This document shows, piece by piece, positions 34,758-47,326 of a stretch of DNA of 64,000 nucleotides; position 1 is the stretch's first letter; every line of letters begins with the position of its first letter. The stretch is from Siphonodentalium dalli (lineage: Eukaryota > Mollusca > Scaphopoda > Gadilida > Siphonodentaliidae): assembly GCA_032622095.1 (NCBI GenBank), contig CP136061.1:13779287-13843286 (forward strand). The letters run 5' to 3'. The notes beneath the pieces were generated by a model, which saw only the letters and a program-made list of their open reading frames with translations, ran no database searches and had not been told where the DNA came from. The translations under genes were made by a program, and so were the position numbers.

Positions 34758-35099
34758 TGATGATACCCCGCCCGTTTGGTGTCAGTCTAGACAGGTTGAC
34801 CTACATTCTCTGCAGTACATGGAGTTTGACCTATATTCTCCGCCCACGCGTCGGTCTATTTGTATACCGGTTGGACATGTCCGGACATGACCCGCTGGTT
34901 ATATCTAGACTTCTCCATATGCATGGTATATTATCTACATGTATATCACGTGATGATCTCGGTGGGGTAGCTTCAGTCTTGAATGTTAAAGTGACACTAG
35001 GCTCTCAATGGGGATGATTATTAAAGTGACACTCACTATGGATGAATGTTAAAGTAACACATGGCGCACACTGTGGGATAATGTTAAAGTGACACTCGC

Positions 35100-35260
35100 G
35101 TTGAAAACTTCAAAAATTTCAAAAAGTTCAAAAAGTTCAAAAAGTTCAAAAATTTCAAAAAGTTCAAAAAGTTCAAAAAGTTCAAAAAGTTCAAAAAGTT
35201 CACAAATTTCACAAATTTTCACAAATTTCAAAAAACTTCAAAAATTAAACAAAATTCAGG
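35100..35260. repeat. 10-bp minisatellite AAAAAGTTCA, left arm
   Basis: About 14 units, with the variant AAAAATTTCA interrupting after three standard units and followed by five. The right arm has four and four. Open frames of repeated S and K, or F, E and L, codons are artefacts. Confidence 0.9.
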
Positions 35261-35404
35261 ATTTAGTCAAAAATATGGCTTGTTACCATTCATCGGAAAG
35301 CTATGGGGGTACGGTGGTAAGCGCCACCGAAAACAGCAAGTGAGCGAGGGAAAAAAGAGAAAAATAACATGACAAGTGGTACATAGTACAATTTATTATA
35401 TTAA

Positions 35405-36157
35405 CTAGTCACTGTCACTTTCGTCCGAATTGTCATCACTTTCGTCAGATGTGTCATTTGTTTCGTCCATGAACTTTTCTAGCAATGGTCTGTACTTTAA
35501 TATTGACATTTTCACTGCATCACGATCTTCAAAACCATTCTTTATATATTTCTCCACTTTATCCATGACACTGTTGTGTAGAGTACCATTGCGCAGCCAC
35601 ATATTCTTTATTATTGTCCAAGCATAAACATTCATAAATAGCCTCATGCCTTCAGTTTTAAGATCTGTACTTTTAAGGTCCTTGTCAGCTTGTACTTTTG
35701 CCTCTTTTTCTGTCGAGCCATTTTCCATATACGTTTCCACGTTATCACTCCATGCTTCTTGTGCTTTATCTCTACTCTCATCACACAAACTTTTGAAGTA
35801 TTCATCTTCATTCGATTTAATTTTCTTATTCTGACTATCATCCGTGTCTTCAGTTAATTTTCGTTTTAACTTATTTTCTTGACACCAGTTTTTTACGTGT
35901 CTCTGGACATCATGCTGATCTTCGAACAAAAGCCCACAGTCATTGCAAGGGTACGATATGTCTTCTCGAATGCCTATGTTTTTATGGTTTTCTTTATTAA
36001 TTTCATTGATCTCACCAGGTGTCCTTATGTCCTTAGTATAGCCATTATGTTGACCCTGGGGCACAATATAATTATATGTCATGCACTCCCGTTGACCAGG
36101 GAGATCTCTGTCATCATATTTCATCTCATTCCGTTGATCCACGAAAATATTACTCAT
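35405..36157 (-). CDS. C2HC zinc-finger protein with acidic tail, left arm (intact)
   Basis: A 250-codon uninterrupted frame, ATG to TAG. Residues 71-92 form one zinc finger of pattern C-x2-C-x12-H-x4-C (C71, C74, H87, C92), followed by basic, NLS-like stretches (KLKRK at 96-100, KKIK at 111-114). Two related helical segments, VETYMENGSTEKEA (about 140-153) and VEKYIKNGFEDRDA (about 201-214), look like an internal duplication. The last 20 residues are almost all D, E and S. A nuclear nucleic-acid or chromatin-binding role is inference. AATAAA lies about 10 nt after the stop, and no introns are needed. It is transcribed outward, toward the arm tip. I do not recognise a named family; zinc finger plus acidic tail proteins of this style occur in large invertebrate DNA transposons, as I recall. 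Confidence 0.75.
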   Translation of the reverse strand: MSNIFVDQRNEMKYDDRDLPGQRECMTYNYIVPQGQHNGYTKDIRTPGEINEINKENHKNIGIREDISYPCNDCGLLFEDQHDVQRHVKNWCQENKLKRKLTEDTDDSQNKKIKSNEDEYFKSLCDESRDKAQEAWSDNVETYMENGSTEKEAKVQADKDLKSTDLKTEGMRLFMNVYAWTIIKNMWLRNGTLHNSVMDKVEKYIKNGFEDRDAVKMSILKYRPLLEKFMDETNDTSDESDDNSDESDSD

Positions 36158-37509
36158 ATTATAGACTTCCCTTTGAAGACCTTTGTATGTGACAATGATC
36201 CGTAATATTGTTTCTAAGTGACACTGGCCAGTGAAACTGATACTACGGGTATGAACTAGCCAACTTCACATCGTAACAATAATAAAAGGGACACTTCATC
36301 TATATCAGTCTCAAAACGTGTTGGTACACATCTGTGTGGAAACTAAAACCAATCACTCTTCGTCCGTCATCCGTACATAATTGTAATATAATTTTCTCAG
36401 AAACCACGGGATCCCTTTGGCTGAAATTTGGTCTCAACATGGGATCAGAAATTATCCATGGAAGACAACAGTGTCCGTGTGGGGAGAAGCTTCGTAGTGT
36501 TTCGCTGTCGCCATGGTGTTTGTTTGGGTATAGGCATGGGTGGTGAGTGTGGTTCTCATACGGTCTGAACTAGCCTTTACTGACTGAGGTAATTTAGTGC
36601 ACATGTCATCACTTCACTGATAACCATTATATGGTCAAATCCCAACACTATCAAACGCAATGTTTCAATAATGGGTTTTCTTAAAATTTTGACTAAATAT
36701 TGGTTATATTATACGCATCAGCGATCCTTCTTAATAACGCTCTGTATATTTTCAAACGCATTGCACTAAATGGGTTTGGAATAGCCATACAGGAAAGGAG
36801 AAACTGAGGTCCTGGGTAGGTCGACTGCATATAGCAGTATATATGGGGTACAGACATGGACAGCAATGGGTTCCTCGTGGCTTCTGGCCTACACATGACA
36901 TATTAAAGTTAACCACACCCATCGGCGCGCCTTTAATGGGCTATGAAGCGCCATACAGGCTCGAATCATGGCCTTCGCCATGTGTTTCTATTTGAACCCA
37001 CATTAGTAACTAAATAAAATCTTTCTCTCCAGGTTGTTTCACGCCATAACCTTGATTTGGAAAGCTTGAAGGGCTAATTAAGCTTCAATTTAAATCCCAA
37101 CATTATTTGAAGAACGTATCTGGTTAAACATGTACACCATAGTAAGCTCATTTAATTCAAAGAGCTTCACACATAGTCCCACTAGTAATGATGTGTCGTT
37201 ATTTACTGCAGAAATGGTCATATAGAATACAATACAACACATTTTGGTCACATACCTTAAAGGTGCACGTCACTTTCGCAAGATATCGAACTGACCATGT
37301 ATAGAGTGGAATGACATGTCGGGTATCAAATGTATAATCAGTTCCAGTATTTCGTCCATAAGGCAGTTTTGGTTGTAACATCATTGTGTATGACGGTTCA
37401 TTCATATGATACCTTAGCGGTTGCACACGATACTGTCTGTTGTATTTTATGTCTTATATCATGTATATTAATTGCTCCATGGATGGTAGGAGTATGGCAT
37501 TGGTGTCTG
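36158..37509. other. Noncoding segment of the left arm, upstream of the zinc-finger gene
   Basis: Presumably holds the promoter of the minus-strand gene ending at 35405. Includes CATCCGTACATAATTG and a TGGCTGAAATTTGGTC phrase near 36418 that looks like a dispersed repeat. Short frames at 36334-36546 and 37199-37426 show no recognisable motif. Confidence 0.4.
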
Positions 37510-38850
37510 GTTCTTCGATGTATTCTAGTCATAGTTCATTCATATTATTACTCTAAAATCTCCATTAAATGGAGAAACTAAAGAGCCCATATTATGTAGA
37601 CTAGTGTATAAATACTTACTTCATGCATTATTTTTATCAATTATATGTATTATAACTCCCATCAAGATAGGCTGTTATACAGAGGAAACAAAGCATGTAC
37701 CAAGTGACAGTCTGTACCAAGTGACAGTCTCATGTCACGAAAGGCCTACTATGTGGACACATTTTCTTATCAAAACGCTCTATTATGTAGGGGGTTATCA
37801 ACCATTGGTCTGGAAAAGGCATACGAACGCAAGGCGTGTATACACATTTATTCGATGTACTCTTTAATCGTCGATTTCTCTTTATTGTCGTTAATTTATA
37901 GCATTATTAGTAGGAATCTAAACTCGCCGTTATATTGAGAAAATAATGCGTCAATACCAGTCAATACTGCTTTATTGGCGGTAAATGAAATTATTGAATC
38001 ATGTATCGCAGCTAAACAAGCGAGACAACTGATCACAACTGATTACAAAAATTAGTAATATTTATGAAGCCTTGAGTGGGTTGTAATACACAGTGTGAAT
38101 TTTCATTATTGCTACCATTTAAGGAAACATGCCCCCGATAGGGCTACTATGCGAACACATGTCTATATTAATTTCACATATTCCTTACCGTTCATTCGTA
38201 TATACTCCAAGCTCTCTGTTAATACAGAGGCATCAAAACATTGGTCTGGAAGAGACCTACTATGTGGATGCGTGTATACATATTTACTTGATGTATTCTT
38301 TAATCGTTCATTTCTCTTTATTATCGTTCATTTATAGCATTATTAGAAGAAATTTAGTCTAAAATCTCCATTACATGGAGACAATAAAGAGCCCATATGG
38401 TGTAGACTAATGCATAAATACTTACTTCATGTATTCTTTTCACCAATTATATGTATTGTACATCCTATACATTTAGTCTGTTATACAGAGGAAACAAAGC
38501 ATGTACTACGTGGCAGTTTCATATGACGATAAGACCTACCATGTGAACACATGTGCATATTAATTTCACATATTCTTCTCAAAACGCTCTATTTTATACG
38601 GGGGGTATCAAACATTGGTCTGGAAAAGGCATGCTATGTGGACGCGTGTATACATATTGACTTCATATATGCATTCATAGTTCATTTCTCTTAATTGTCG
38701 TTCATTTAATAGCATTATTAGTAGAAATAGAGTCTAAAACCGTCGGTATATGGAGAATATATAGCGTCAATACTGTTTTATTGTTGGTAACTCAAATTAT
38801 TGCATCATGTATCGCAACTAAACAAGCGAGATAACTCATAAATTCTTAAT
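37510..38850. repeat. ~370-430-bp diverged tandem repeats, left arm
   Basis: Four units, each with TCTCCAT-x-TGGAGA, TAGCATTATTAGTAG, a TATGTGGACGCGTGTATACA block and CATTGGTCTGGAAAAGGCAT. Mirror image of 44635-45975. Confidence 0.8.
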
Positions 38851-40159
38851 AGTTCTGATGTCTATGGCAGTTCACACAGTGTATATTTTCATTGTTGTTA
38901 CCATTTTAGTGCATACATTACTGATTTCTGTGTAAGAACGCCGGTCTCCATTGTTGTTATGATTGTGCCTATAACTGTCCATATTCTTAAAGCAAGTACG
39001 GTACCTCTATGTGATATGATCTATAAAAATTTCCATTTTCACAGGTAAATCACGTATAAACGCTCTTTAATGTATAGTTAAACTGAGTTTTCACATGCAG
39101 GGCTATGTCTTTGTGGACTATATACGTGGTATACTTCAGTATATACACGAAGTGAATGTGTTCTAAGTATGCGTATCTGATTTATGTATACGTCCGTGTT
39201 TCTTAAAGCAAATCCAATACATATTAGTGCGTTATATTATGATGTACATTAAGTGCCCTTTTCACTGTTAAATCAAGTAAAAAGGCCCTCTACTATAGTT
39301 AACTATTCAGTTCCACATACGCTATAAGATCTATGGTGGTCCGGTGTGTCTTATCAATATGCCATTATATGCACGAATGTAATGTGTTCAAATATGTGGG
39401 TTATCATGTATACTTTAATGTTAAAGTATATAAGCACTCTTTAAGATATGCATATGCAGAATGTTGCCTCTTTACACTGACAGAAAAAAAAGGAATATAT
39501 AATTTTGAGTACTACTCTTCATAAAACGTTAGAAAACCATAATCTAACAACGAATATCGAAGAACAATGTAATTACTTGGTAAGCATTGTAAATATTTCG
39601 TCTGTTTTAAATAAAATGGAAATATTTCGTCTATTTGAAATACAGTTGGAAGCAACAATCAAGTATTTAAATGAAATTTGGACCAAAATCTTATAATTTG
39701 AGAAAACGTATATAATTTCTATCGAAGTCTTATAATAAAGGAAGGCTTTGTGCGAATCCATTCGGTCTAATGTGTGAATGTGTTCATCATCGCAAATATA
39801 ATGATGCAGAAATTAATATTTCCTAGAATAATGTTAACATAGCTTGTATTTAACCGAAATAATATAGCATTTGAGTTAAAATGTTTCATATTAGGACCAT
39901 AACGAACCAATGCATAAAAATACAATATTTTGTTTTTCATTCTCGATCAAAATAATGCAGGGTTGTCAATTATCAACAAAAAACAAATACTTTGAAACAA
40001 AAACGATGACATAAGAAGGAATATCCAAGAGCTAGTGTGAAAATAACCCTCACATTTATAAAAAAAAACAATAAAATTAAAGTTTCCGAGTAAGTCCTTC
40101 AAATTTATTGAATGTTTTCGTCTATGTTGGATCAAATTTGACACAAAAATCAATTAGCT
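38851..40159. other. AT-rich noncoding segment of the left arm
   Basis: No gene or clear repeat. 60-odd-codon frames (39333-39524, 39505-39696) are AT-rich and uninformative. Confidence 0.45.
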
Positions 40160-41365
40160 CACTAACAGTTCGCGCAATATCTCATATTTTGAGAAAACGT
40201 TTGCAATTTTAGACAACAATATTGCTAGTGAAGGTGAATATTTCATCCTGGAACTCATGAAATATGATAAAAATAGATGTAAAGACACTTCACGAGCCCT
40301 CATATATTTGAGTTATGAACATAAAGTCATCTCATAGTGCCATTGTACCCCATAATTTGGTCAGGAGAAATATGTATTTCATATTTGACCCTTCATCTGT
40401 GGTAAAAAATGAATTAAGGGACATGGGAGTGGTGTCCCTAGACATTAACCTAGAGCATAAATTGACTCAATTATGCAATTTTAGGCAACATTCTTGCCAG
40501 GGAAAGTGTATATTTCATGTTGGAACTCATCCAATGTGATAAACATGCATCATAAGACACTTAATGAGCTCTGATGACTTTGAGTTATGACAACAACGGC
40601 ATCTCATACTAGATTGTAAGCCATAATTTGGTCAGGAAAAGTGTAAATTTCATATTTTATCCTACATGTGTTTTAACAATCAATGTAATTACACCCCATC
40701 GGTCGCCTAGACACAGCGTAAATGTTCTCAAGTTTTCAATTGTAGGCCACAATGTCGGCAGTGAAGGTAAACATTTCATGTTGGAACCCATGAAATGTGA
40801 TAAAATGGATAAAAAGACACTTCCTGAGTCCTTATGACTGAGTTATGAACATAAAGGGAACTCATAGTGTATTGTAGGTCATAATTTGGTCAGGAAAATT
40901 GTAAATTTCATGTCTTAAGCTCCATGTGTTTAAAAAATATATGTAATTACAACCATTGGGTCCCTAGAGATCAATCCACAGTCCATATGTAGTCCATATG
41001 CAATTTTAGGGAACAGTTTTGCTAGTGAAGGTGAACATTCCATGCTGGAACTCATGAAATATGATAAAAATAGATGAAAAGACACTTTCTGAGGCCTTGG
41101 TCGGGAGAAATGTGTATTGTATTTTGACCCTTGATGCGTGGTAGCAATCAATGAAATTACACCCCACGGTATCCTCAGATATGAAGCAACATCATAAATG
41201 CACTCAGTTTTTGGCAATTTAGACAACATTGTTGATAGGGAAGTTGTACATGTCATGTTGGAACTGGTGAAATGTGATAATAATTGATCAAAAGACACTC
41301 GATGAGCCCTGATGGGTTTCAATTATGGTCATAAAGGCATATGATAGTGTCATTATACAACGGGG
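40160..41365. repeat. 215-270-bp diverged tandem repeats, left arm
   Basis: Five units recognisable by AAAAGACACTT-x-TGAG, CATAATTTGGTCAGGA, TTCATGTTGGAAC and AATTACACCCCA. Mirror image of 42120-43325. Confidence 0.8.
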
Positions 41366-41596
41366 AAATTTGTGAAGCGCTAACAAAGCGTATCTGCACG
41401 GTGTTATACGAATCAAAATGATCCTGATATAAGAAATGCAATCTAGATCATACTCAGTATCTTCGTATCGACTGAATATATCGTTATTCGATGGTGTTCC
41501 TGACATACCTCCGTCTTTACTTTTCTTATGCTTTTGTAGATTGTAGTTCGACGATAATATCTTTCTGCACAAATGGCACCCGTGTATTGTCTCGAA
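41288..41596 (-). CDS. Zinc-finger-like frame near the centre, left arm
   Basis: Mirror of 41888-42196. The frame opens after a stop with no ATG before the finger: GCHLCRKILSSNYNLQKHKK has C-x2-C-x12-H but no final ligand. The first ATG comes later (MSGTPSNN). Only the first third has protein-like composition; the rest runs into the tandem repeats. Possibly a spliced or decayed exon. Confidence 0.3.
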   Translation of the reverse strand, partial: FETIHGCHLCRKILSSNYNLQKHKKSKDGGMSGTPSNNDIFSRYEDTEYDLDCISYIRIILIRITPCRYALLALHKFPRCIMTLSYAFMTIIETHQGSSSVF

Positions 41597-41727
41597 TCAT
41601 GGGAAGAACTATCGTCCTTATACCAGCGAAAAGATGAGCAAATATGGTGTGGTATTATAAACTCGCCGCGTTCGTACCTCTATTTATCGTTTAGAGTAAT
41701 TGTTCTTAGATAAAAAAAATAGGCGCG

Positions 41728-41756
41728 GCGGCAGTGGGGATGAGGGGGGCCGCACG
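41728..41756. other. 29-nt palindrome spacer
   Basis: The only asymmetric centre: GCGGC and GCCGC inside it can still pair, leaving a G-rich loop of about 16 nt (AGTGGGGATGAGGGGG). Flanked by GGCGCG/CGCGCC and T-rich/A-rich runs. Confidence 0.9.
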
Positions 41757-41887
41757 CGCGCCTATTTTTTTTATCTAAGAACAATTACTCTAAACGATAA
41801 ATAGAGGTACGAACGCGGCGAGTTTATAATACCACACCATATTTGCTCATCTTTTCGCTGGTATAAGGACGATAGTTCTTCCCATGA

Positions 41888-42196
41888 TTCGAGACAATAC
41901 ACGGGTGCCATTTGTGCAGAAAGATATTATCGTCGAACTACAATCTACAAAAGCATAAGAAAAGTAAAGACGGAGGTATGTCAGGAACACCATCGAATAA
42001 CGATATATTCAGTCGATACGAAGATACTGAGTATGATCTAGATTGCATTTCTTATATCAGGATCATTTTGATTCGTATAACACCGTGCAGATACGCTTTG
42101 TTAGCGCTTCACAAATTTCCCCGTTGTATAATGACACTATCATATGCCTTTATGACCATAATTGAAACCCATCAGGGCTCATCGAGTGTCTTTTGA
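41888..42196 (+). CDS. Zinc-finger-like frame near the centre, right arm
   Basis: Open frame to TGA at 42194-42196, transcribed away from the centre. The incomplete C-x2-C-x12-H finger is at about 41906-41960; the first ATG is at 41978. A TATAATACC stretch about 60 bp upstream of the finger (41826) could be promoter-like. Identical to the left-arm copy. Confidence 0.3.
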   Translation, partial: FETIHGCHLCRKILSSNYNLQKHKKSKDGGMSGTPSNNDIFSRYEDTEYDLDCISYIRIILIRITPCRYALLALHKFPRCIMTLSYAFMTIIETHQGSSSVF

Positions 42197-43325
42197 TCAA
42201 TTATTATCACATTTCACCAGTTCCAACATGACATGTACAACTTCCCTATCAACAATGTTGTCTAAATTGCCAAAAACTGAGTGCATTTATGATGTTGCTT
42301 CATATCTGAGGATACCGTGGGGTGTAATTTCATTGATTGCTACCACGCATCAAGGGTCAAAATACAATACACATTTCTCCCGACCAAGGCCTCAGAAAGT
42401 GTCTTTTCATCTATTTTTATCATATTTCATGAGTTCCAGCATGGAATGTTCACCTTCACTAGCAAAACTGTTCCCTAAAATTGCATATGGACTACATATG
42501 GACTGTGGATTGATCTCTAGGGACCCAATGGTTGTAATTACATATATTTTTTAAACACATGGAGCTTAAGACATGAAATTTACAATTTTCCTGACCAAAT
42601 TATGACCTACAATACACTATGAGTTCCCTTTATGTTCATAACTCAGTCATAAGGACTCAGGAAGTGTCTTTTTATCCATTTTATCACATTTCATGGGTTC
42701 CAACATGAAATGTTTACCTTCACTGCCGACATTGTGGCCTACAATTGAAAACTTGAGAACATTTACGCTGTGTCTAGGCGACCGATGGGGTGTAATTACA
42801 TTGATTGTTAAAACACATGTAGGATAAAATATGAAATTTACACTTTTCCTGACCAAATTATGGCTTACAATCTAGTATGAGATGCCGTTGTTGTCATAAC
42901 TCAAAGTCATCAGAGCTCATTAAGTGTCTTATGATGCATGTTTATCACATTGGATGAGTTCCAACATGAAATATACACTTTCCCTGGCAAGAATGTTGCC
43001 TAAAATTGCATAATTGAGTCAATTTATGCTCTAGGTTAATGTCTAGGGACACCACTCCCATGTCCCTTAATTCATTTTTTACCACAGATGAAGGGTCAAA
43101 TATGAAATACATATTTCTCCTGACCAAATTATGGGGTACAATGGCACTATGAGATGACTTTATGTTCATAACTCAAATATATGAGGGCTCGTGAAGTGTC
43201 TTTACATCTATTTTTATCATATTTCATGAGTTCCAGGATGAAATATTCACCTTCACTAGCAATATTGTTGTCTAAAATTGCAAACGTTTTCTCAAAATAT
43301 GAGATATTGCGCGAACTGTTAGTGA
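42120..43325. repeat. 215-270-bp diverged tandem repeats, right arm
   Basis: AGTGTCTT landmarks at about 42185, 42399, 42664, 42922 and 43193 give unit lengths of 214-271 bp. Confidence 0.8.
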
Positions 43326-44634
43326 GCTAATTGATTTTTGTGTCAAATTTGATCCAACATAGACGAAAACATTCAATAAATTTGAAGGACTTACTCGGAA
43401 ACTTTAATTTTATTGTTTTTTTTTATAAATGTGAGGGTTATTTTCACACTAGCTCTTGGATATTCCTTCTTATGTCATCGTTTTTGTTTCAAAGTATTTG
43501 TTTTTTGTTGATAATTGACAACCCTGCATTATTTTGATCGAGAATGAAAAACAAAATATTGTATTTTTATGCATTGGTTCGTTATGGTCCTAATATGAAA
43601 CATTTTAACTCAAATGCTATATTATTTCGGTTAAATACAAGCTATGTTAACATTATTCTAGGAAATATTAATTTCTGCATCATTATATTTGCGATGATGA
43701 ACACATTCACACATTAGACCGAATGGATTCGCACAAAGCCTTCCTTTATTATAAGACTTCGATAGAAATTATATACGTTTTCTCAAATTATAAGATTTTG
43801 GTCCAAATTTCATTTAAATACTTGATTGTTGCTTCCAACTGTATTTCAAATAGACGAAATATTTCCATTTTATTTAAAACAGACGAAATATTTACAATGC
43901 TTACCAAGTAATTACATTGTTCTTCGATATTCGTTGTTAGATTATGGTTTTCTAACGTTTTATGAAGAGTAGTACTCAAAATTATATATTCCTTTTTTTT
44001 CTGTCAGTGTAAAGAGGCAACATTCTGCATATGCATATCTTAAAGAGTGCTTATATACTTTAACATTAAAGTATACATGATAACCCACATATTTGAACAC
44101 ATTACATTCGTGCATATAATGGCATATTGATAAGACACACCGGACCACCATAGATCTTATAGCGTATGTGGAACTGAATAGTTAACTATAGTAGAGGGCC
44201 TTTTTACTTGATTTAACAGTGAAAAGGGCACTTAATGTACATCATAATATAACGCACTAATATGTATTGGATTTGCTTTAAGAAACACGGACGTATACAT
44301 AAATCAGATACGCATACTTAGAACACATTCACTTCGTGTATATACTGAAGTATACCACGTATATAGTCCACAAAGACATAGCCCTGCATGTGAAAACTCA
44401 GTTTAACTATACATTAAAGAGCGTTTATACGTGATTTACCTGTGAAAATGGAAATTTTTATAGATCATATCACATAGAGGTACCGTACTTGCTTTAAGAA
44501 TATGGACAGTTATAGGCACAATCATAACAACAATGGAGACCGGCGTTCTTACACAGAAATCAGTAATGTATGCACTAAAATGGTAACAACAATGAAAATA
44601 TACACTGTGTGAACTGCCATAGACATCAGAACTA
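43326..44634. other. AT-rich noncoding segment of the right arm
   Basis: Mirror of 38851-40159. No gene seen. Confidence 0.45.
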
Positions 44635-45975
44635 TTAAGAATTTATGAGTTATCTCGCTTGTTTAGTTGCGATACATGATGCAATAATTTGAGTTACCAA
44701 CAATAAAACAGTATTGACGCTATATATTCTCCATATACCGACGGTTTTAGACTCTATTTCTACTAATAATGCTATTAAATGAACGACAATTAAGAGAAAT
44801 GAACTATGAATGCATATATGAAGTCAATATGTATACACGCGTCCACATAGCATGCCTTTTCCAGACCAATGTTTGATACCCCCCGTATAAAATAGAGCGT
44901 TTTGAGAAGAATATGTGAAATTAATATGCACATGTGTTCACATAGTAGGTCTTATCGTCATATGAAACTGCCACGTAGTACATGCTTTGTTTCCTCTGTA
45001 TAACAGACTAAATGTATAGGATGTACAATACATATAATTGGTGAAAAGAATACATGAAGTAAGTATTTATGCATTAGTCTACACCATATGGGCTCTTTAT
45101 TGTCTCCATGTAATGGAGATTTTAGACTAAATTTCTTCTAATAATGCTATAAATGAACGATAATAAAGAGAAATGAACGATTAAAGAATACATCAAGTAA
45201 ATATGTATACACGCATCCACATAGTAGGTCTCTTCCAGACCAATGTTTTGATGCCTCTGTATTAACAGAGAGCTTGGAGTATATACGAATGAACGGTAAG
45301 GAATATGTGAAATTAATATAGACATGTGTTCGCATAGTAGCCCTATCGGGGGCATGTTTCCTTAAATGGTAGCAATAATGAAAATTCACACTGTGTATTA
45401 CAACCCACTCAAGGCTTCATAAATATTACTAATTTTTGTAATCAGTTGTGATCAGTTGTCTCGCTTGTTTAGCTGCGATACATGATTCAATAATTTCATT
45501 TACCGCCAATAAAGCAGTATTGACTGGTATTGACGCATTATTTTCTCAATATAACGGCGAGTTTAGATTCCTACTAATAATGCTATAAATTAACGACAAT
45601 AAAGAGAAATCGACGATTAAAGAGTACATCGAATAAATGTGTATACACGCCTTGCGTTCGTATGCCTTTTCCAGACCAATGGTTGATAACCCCCTACATA
45701 ATAGAGCGTTTTGATAAGAAAATGTGTCCACATAGTAGGCCTTTCGTGACATGAGACTGTCACTTGGTACAGACTGTCACTTGGTACATGCTTTGTTTCC
45801 TCTGTATAACAGCCTATCTTGATGGGAGTTATAATACATATAATTGATAAAAATAATGCATGAAGTAAGTATTTATACACTAGTCTACATAATATGGGCT
45901 CTTTAGTTTCTCCATTTAATGGAGATTTTAGAGTAATAATATGAATGAACTATGACTAGAATACATCGAAGAACC
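44635..45975. repeat. ~370-430-bp diverged tandem repeats, right arm
   Basis: Landmark TCTCCAT/TCTCAAT at about 44730, 45108, 45543 and 45910. Confidence 0.8.
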
Positions 45976-47326
45976 AGACACCAATGCCATACTCCTACCA
46001 TCCATGGAGCAATTAATATACATGATATAAGACATAAAATACAACAGACAGTATCGTGTGCAACCGCTAAGGTATCATATGAATGAACCGTCATACACAA
46101 TGATGTTACAACCAAAACTGCCTTATGGACGAAATACTGGAACTGATTATACATTTGATACCCGACATGTCATTCCACTCTATACATGGTCAGTTCGATA
46201 TCTTGCGAAAGTGACGTGCACCTTTAAGGTATGTGACCAAAATGTGTTGTATTGTATTCTATATGACCATTTCTGCAGTAAATAACGACACATCATTACT
46301 AGTGGGACTATGTGTGAAGCTCTTTGAATTAAATGAGCTTACTATGGTGTACATGTTTAACCAGATACGTTCTTCAAATAATGTTGGGATTTAAATTGAA
46401 GCTTAATTAGCCCTTCAAGCTTTCCAAATCAAGGTTATGGCGTGAAACAACCTGGAGAGAAAGATTTTATTTAGTTACTAATGTGGGTTCAAATAGAAAC
46501 ACATGGCGAAGGCCATGATTCGAGCCTGTATGGCGCTTCATAGCCCATTAAAGGCGCGCCGATGGGTGTGGTTAACTTTAATATGTCATGTGTAGGCCAG
46601 AAGCCACGAGGAACCCATTGCTGTCCATGTCTGTACCCCATATATACTGCTATATGCAGTCGACCTACCCAGGACCTCAGTTTCTCCTTTCCTGTATGGC
46701 TATTCCAAACCCATTTAGTGCAATGCGTTTGAAAATATACAGAGCGTTATTAAGAAGGATCGCTGATGCGTATAATATAACCAATATTTAGTCAAAATTT
46801 TAAGAAAACCCATTATTGAAACATTGCGTTTGATAGTGTTGGGATTTGACCATATAATGGTTATCAGTGAAGTGATGACATGTGCACTAAATTACCTCAG
46901 TCAGTAAAGGCTAGTTCAGACCGTATGAGAACCACACTCACCACCCATGCCTATACCCAAACAAACACCATGGCGACAGCGAAACACTACGAAGCTTCTC
47001 CCCACACGGACACTGTTGTCTTCCATGGATAATTTCTGATCCCATGTTGAGACCAAATTTCAGCCAAAGGGATCCCGTGGTTTCTGAGAAAATTATATTA
47101 CAATTATGTACGGATGACGGACGAAGAGTGATTGGTTTTAGTTTCCACACAGATGTGTACCAACACGTTTTGAGACTGATATAGATGAAGTGTCCCTTTT
47201 ATTATTGTTACGATGTGAAGTTGGCTAGTTCATACCCGTAGTATCAGTTTCACTGGCCAGTGTCACTTAGAAACAATATTACGGATCATTGTCACATACA
47301 AAGGTCTTCAAAGGGAAGTCTATAAT
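45976..47326. other. Noncoding segment upstream of the right-arm zinc-finger gene
   Basis: Mirror of 36158-37509. The stretch just before ATG 47327 is the presumed promoter region. No clear TATA box. Confidence 0.4.

Larger units (their letters stand above)
34758..41727 (+). repeat. Left arm of the palindrome
   Basis: 6970 bp. Order from the tip inward: GTTAAAGTGACACT repeats (about 34985-35100), 10-bp minisatellite (35100-35260), zinc-finger gene (35405-36157, minus), noncoding sequence to 37510, ~370-430-bp repeats (37510-38850), noncoding sequence to 40160, 215-270-bp repeats (40160-41365), and a zinc-finger-like frame (41288-41596, minus). Confidence 0.9.

Noticed and set aside
35049-35343. 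Frames encoding repeated SK/SS or FEL residues in the palindrome
   Set aside because: Translations of the 10-bp minisatellite; not a structural protein.
36334-37426. Two 70-75-codon frames in the palindrome arms (repeated at 46058-47150)
   Set aside because: No motif or composition bias. They exist twice only because the arms are copies.
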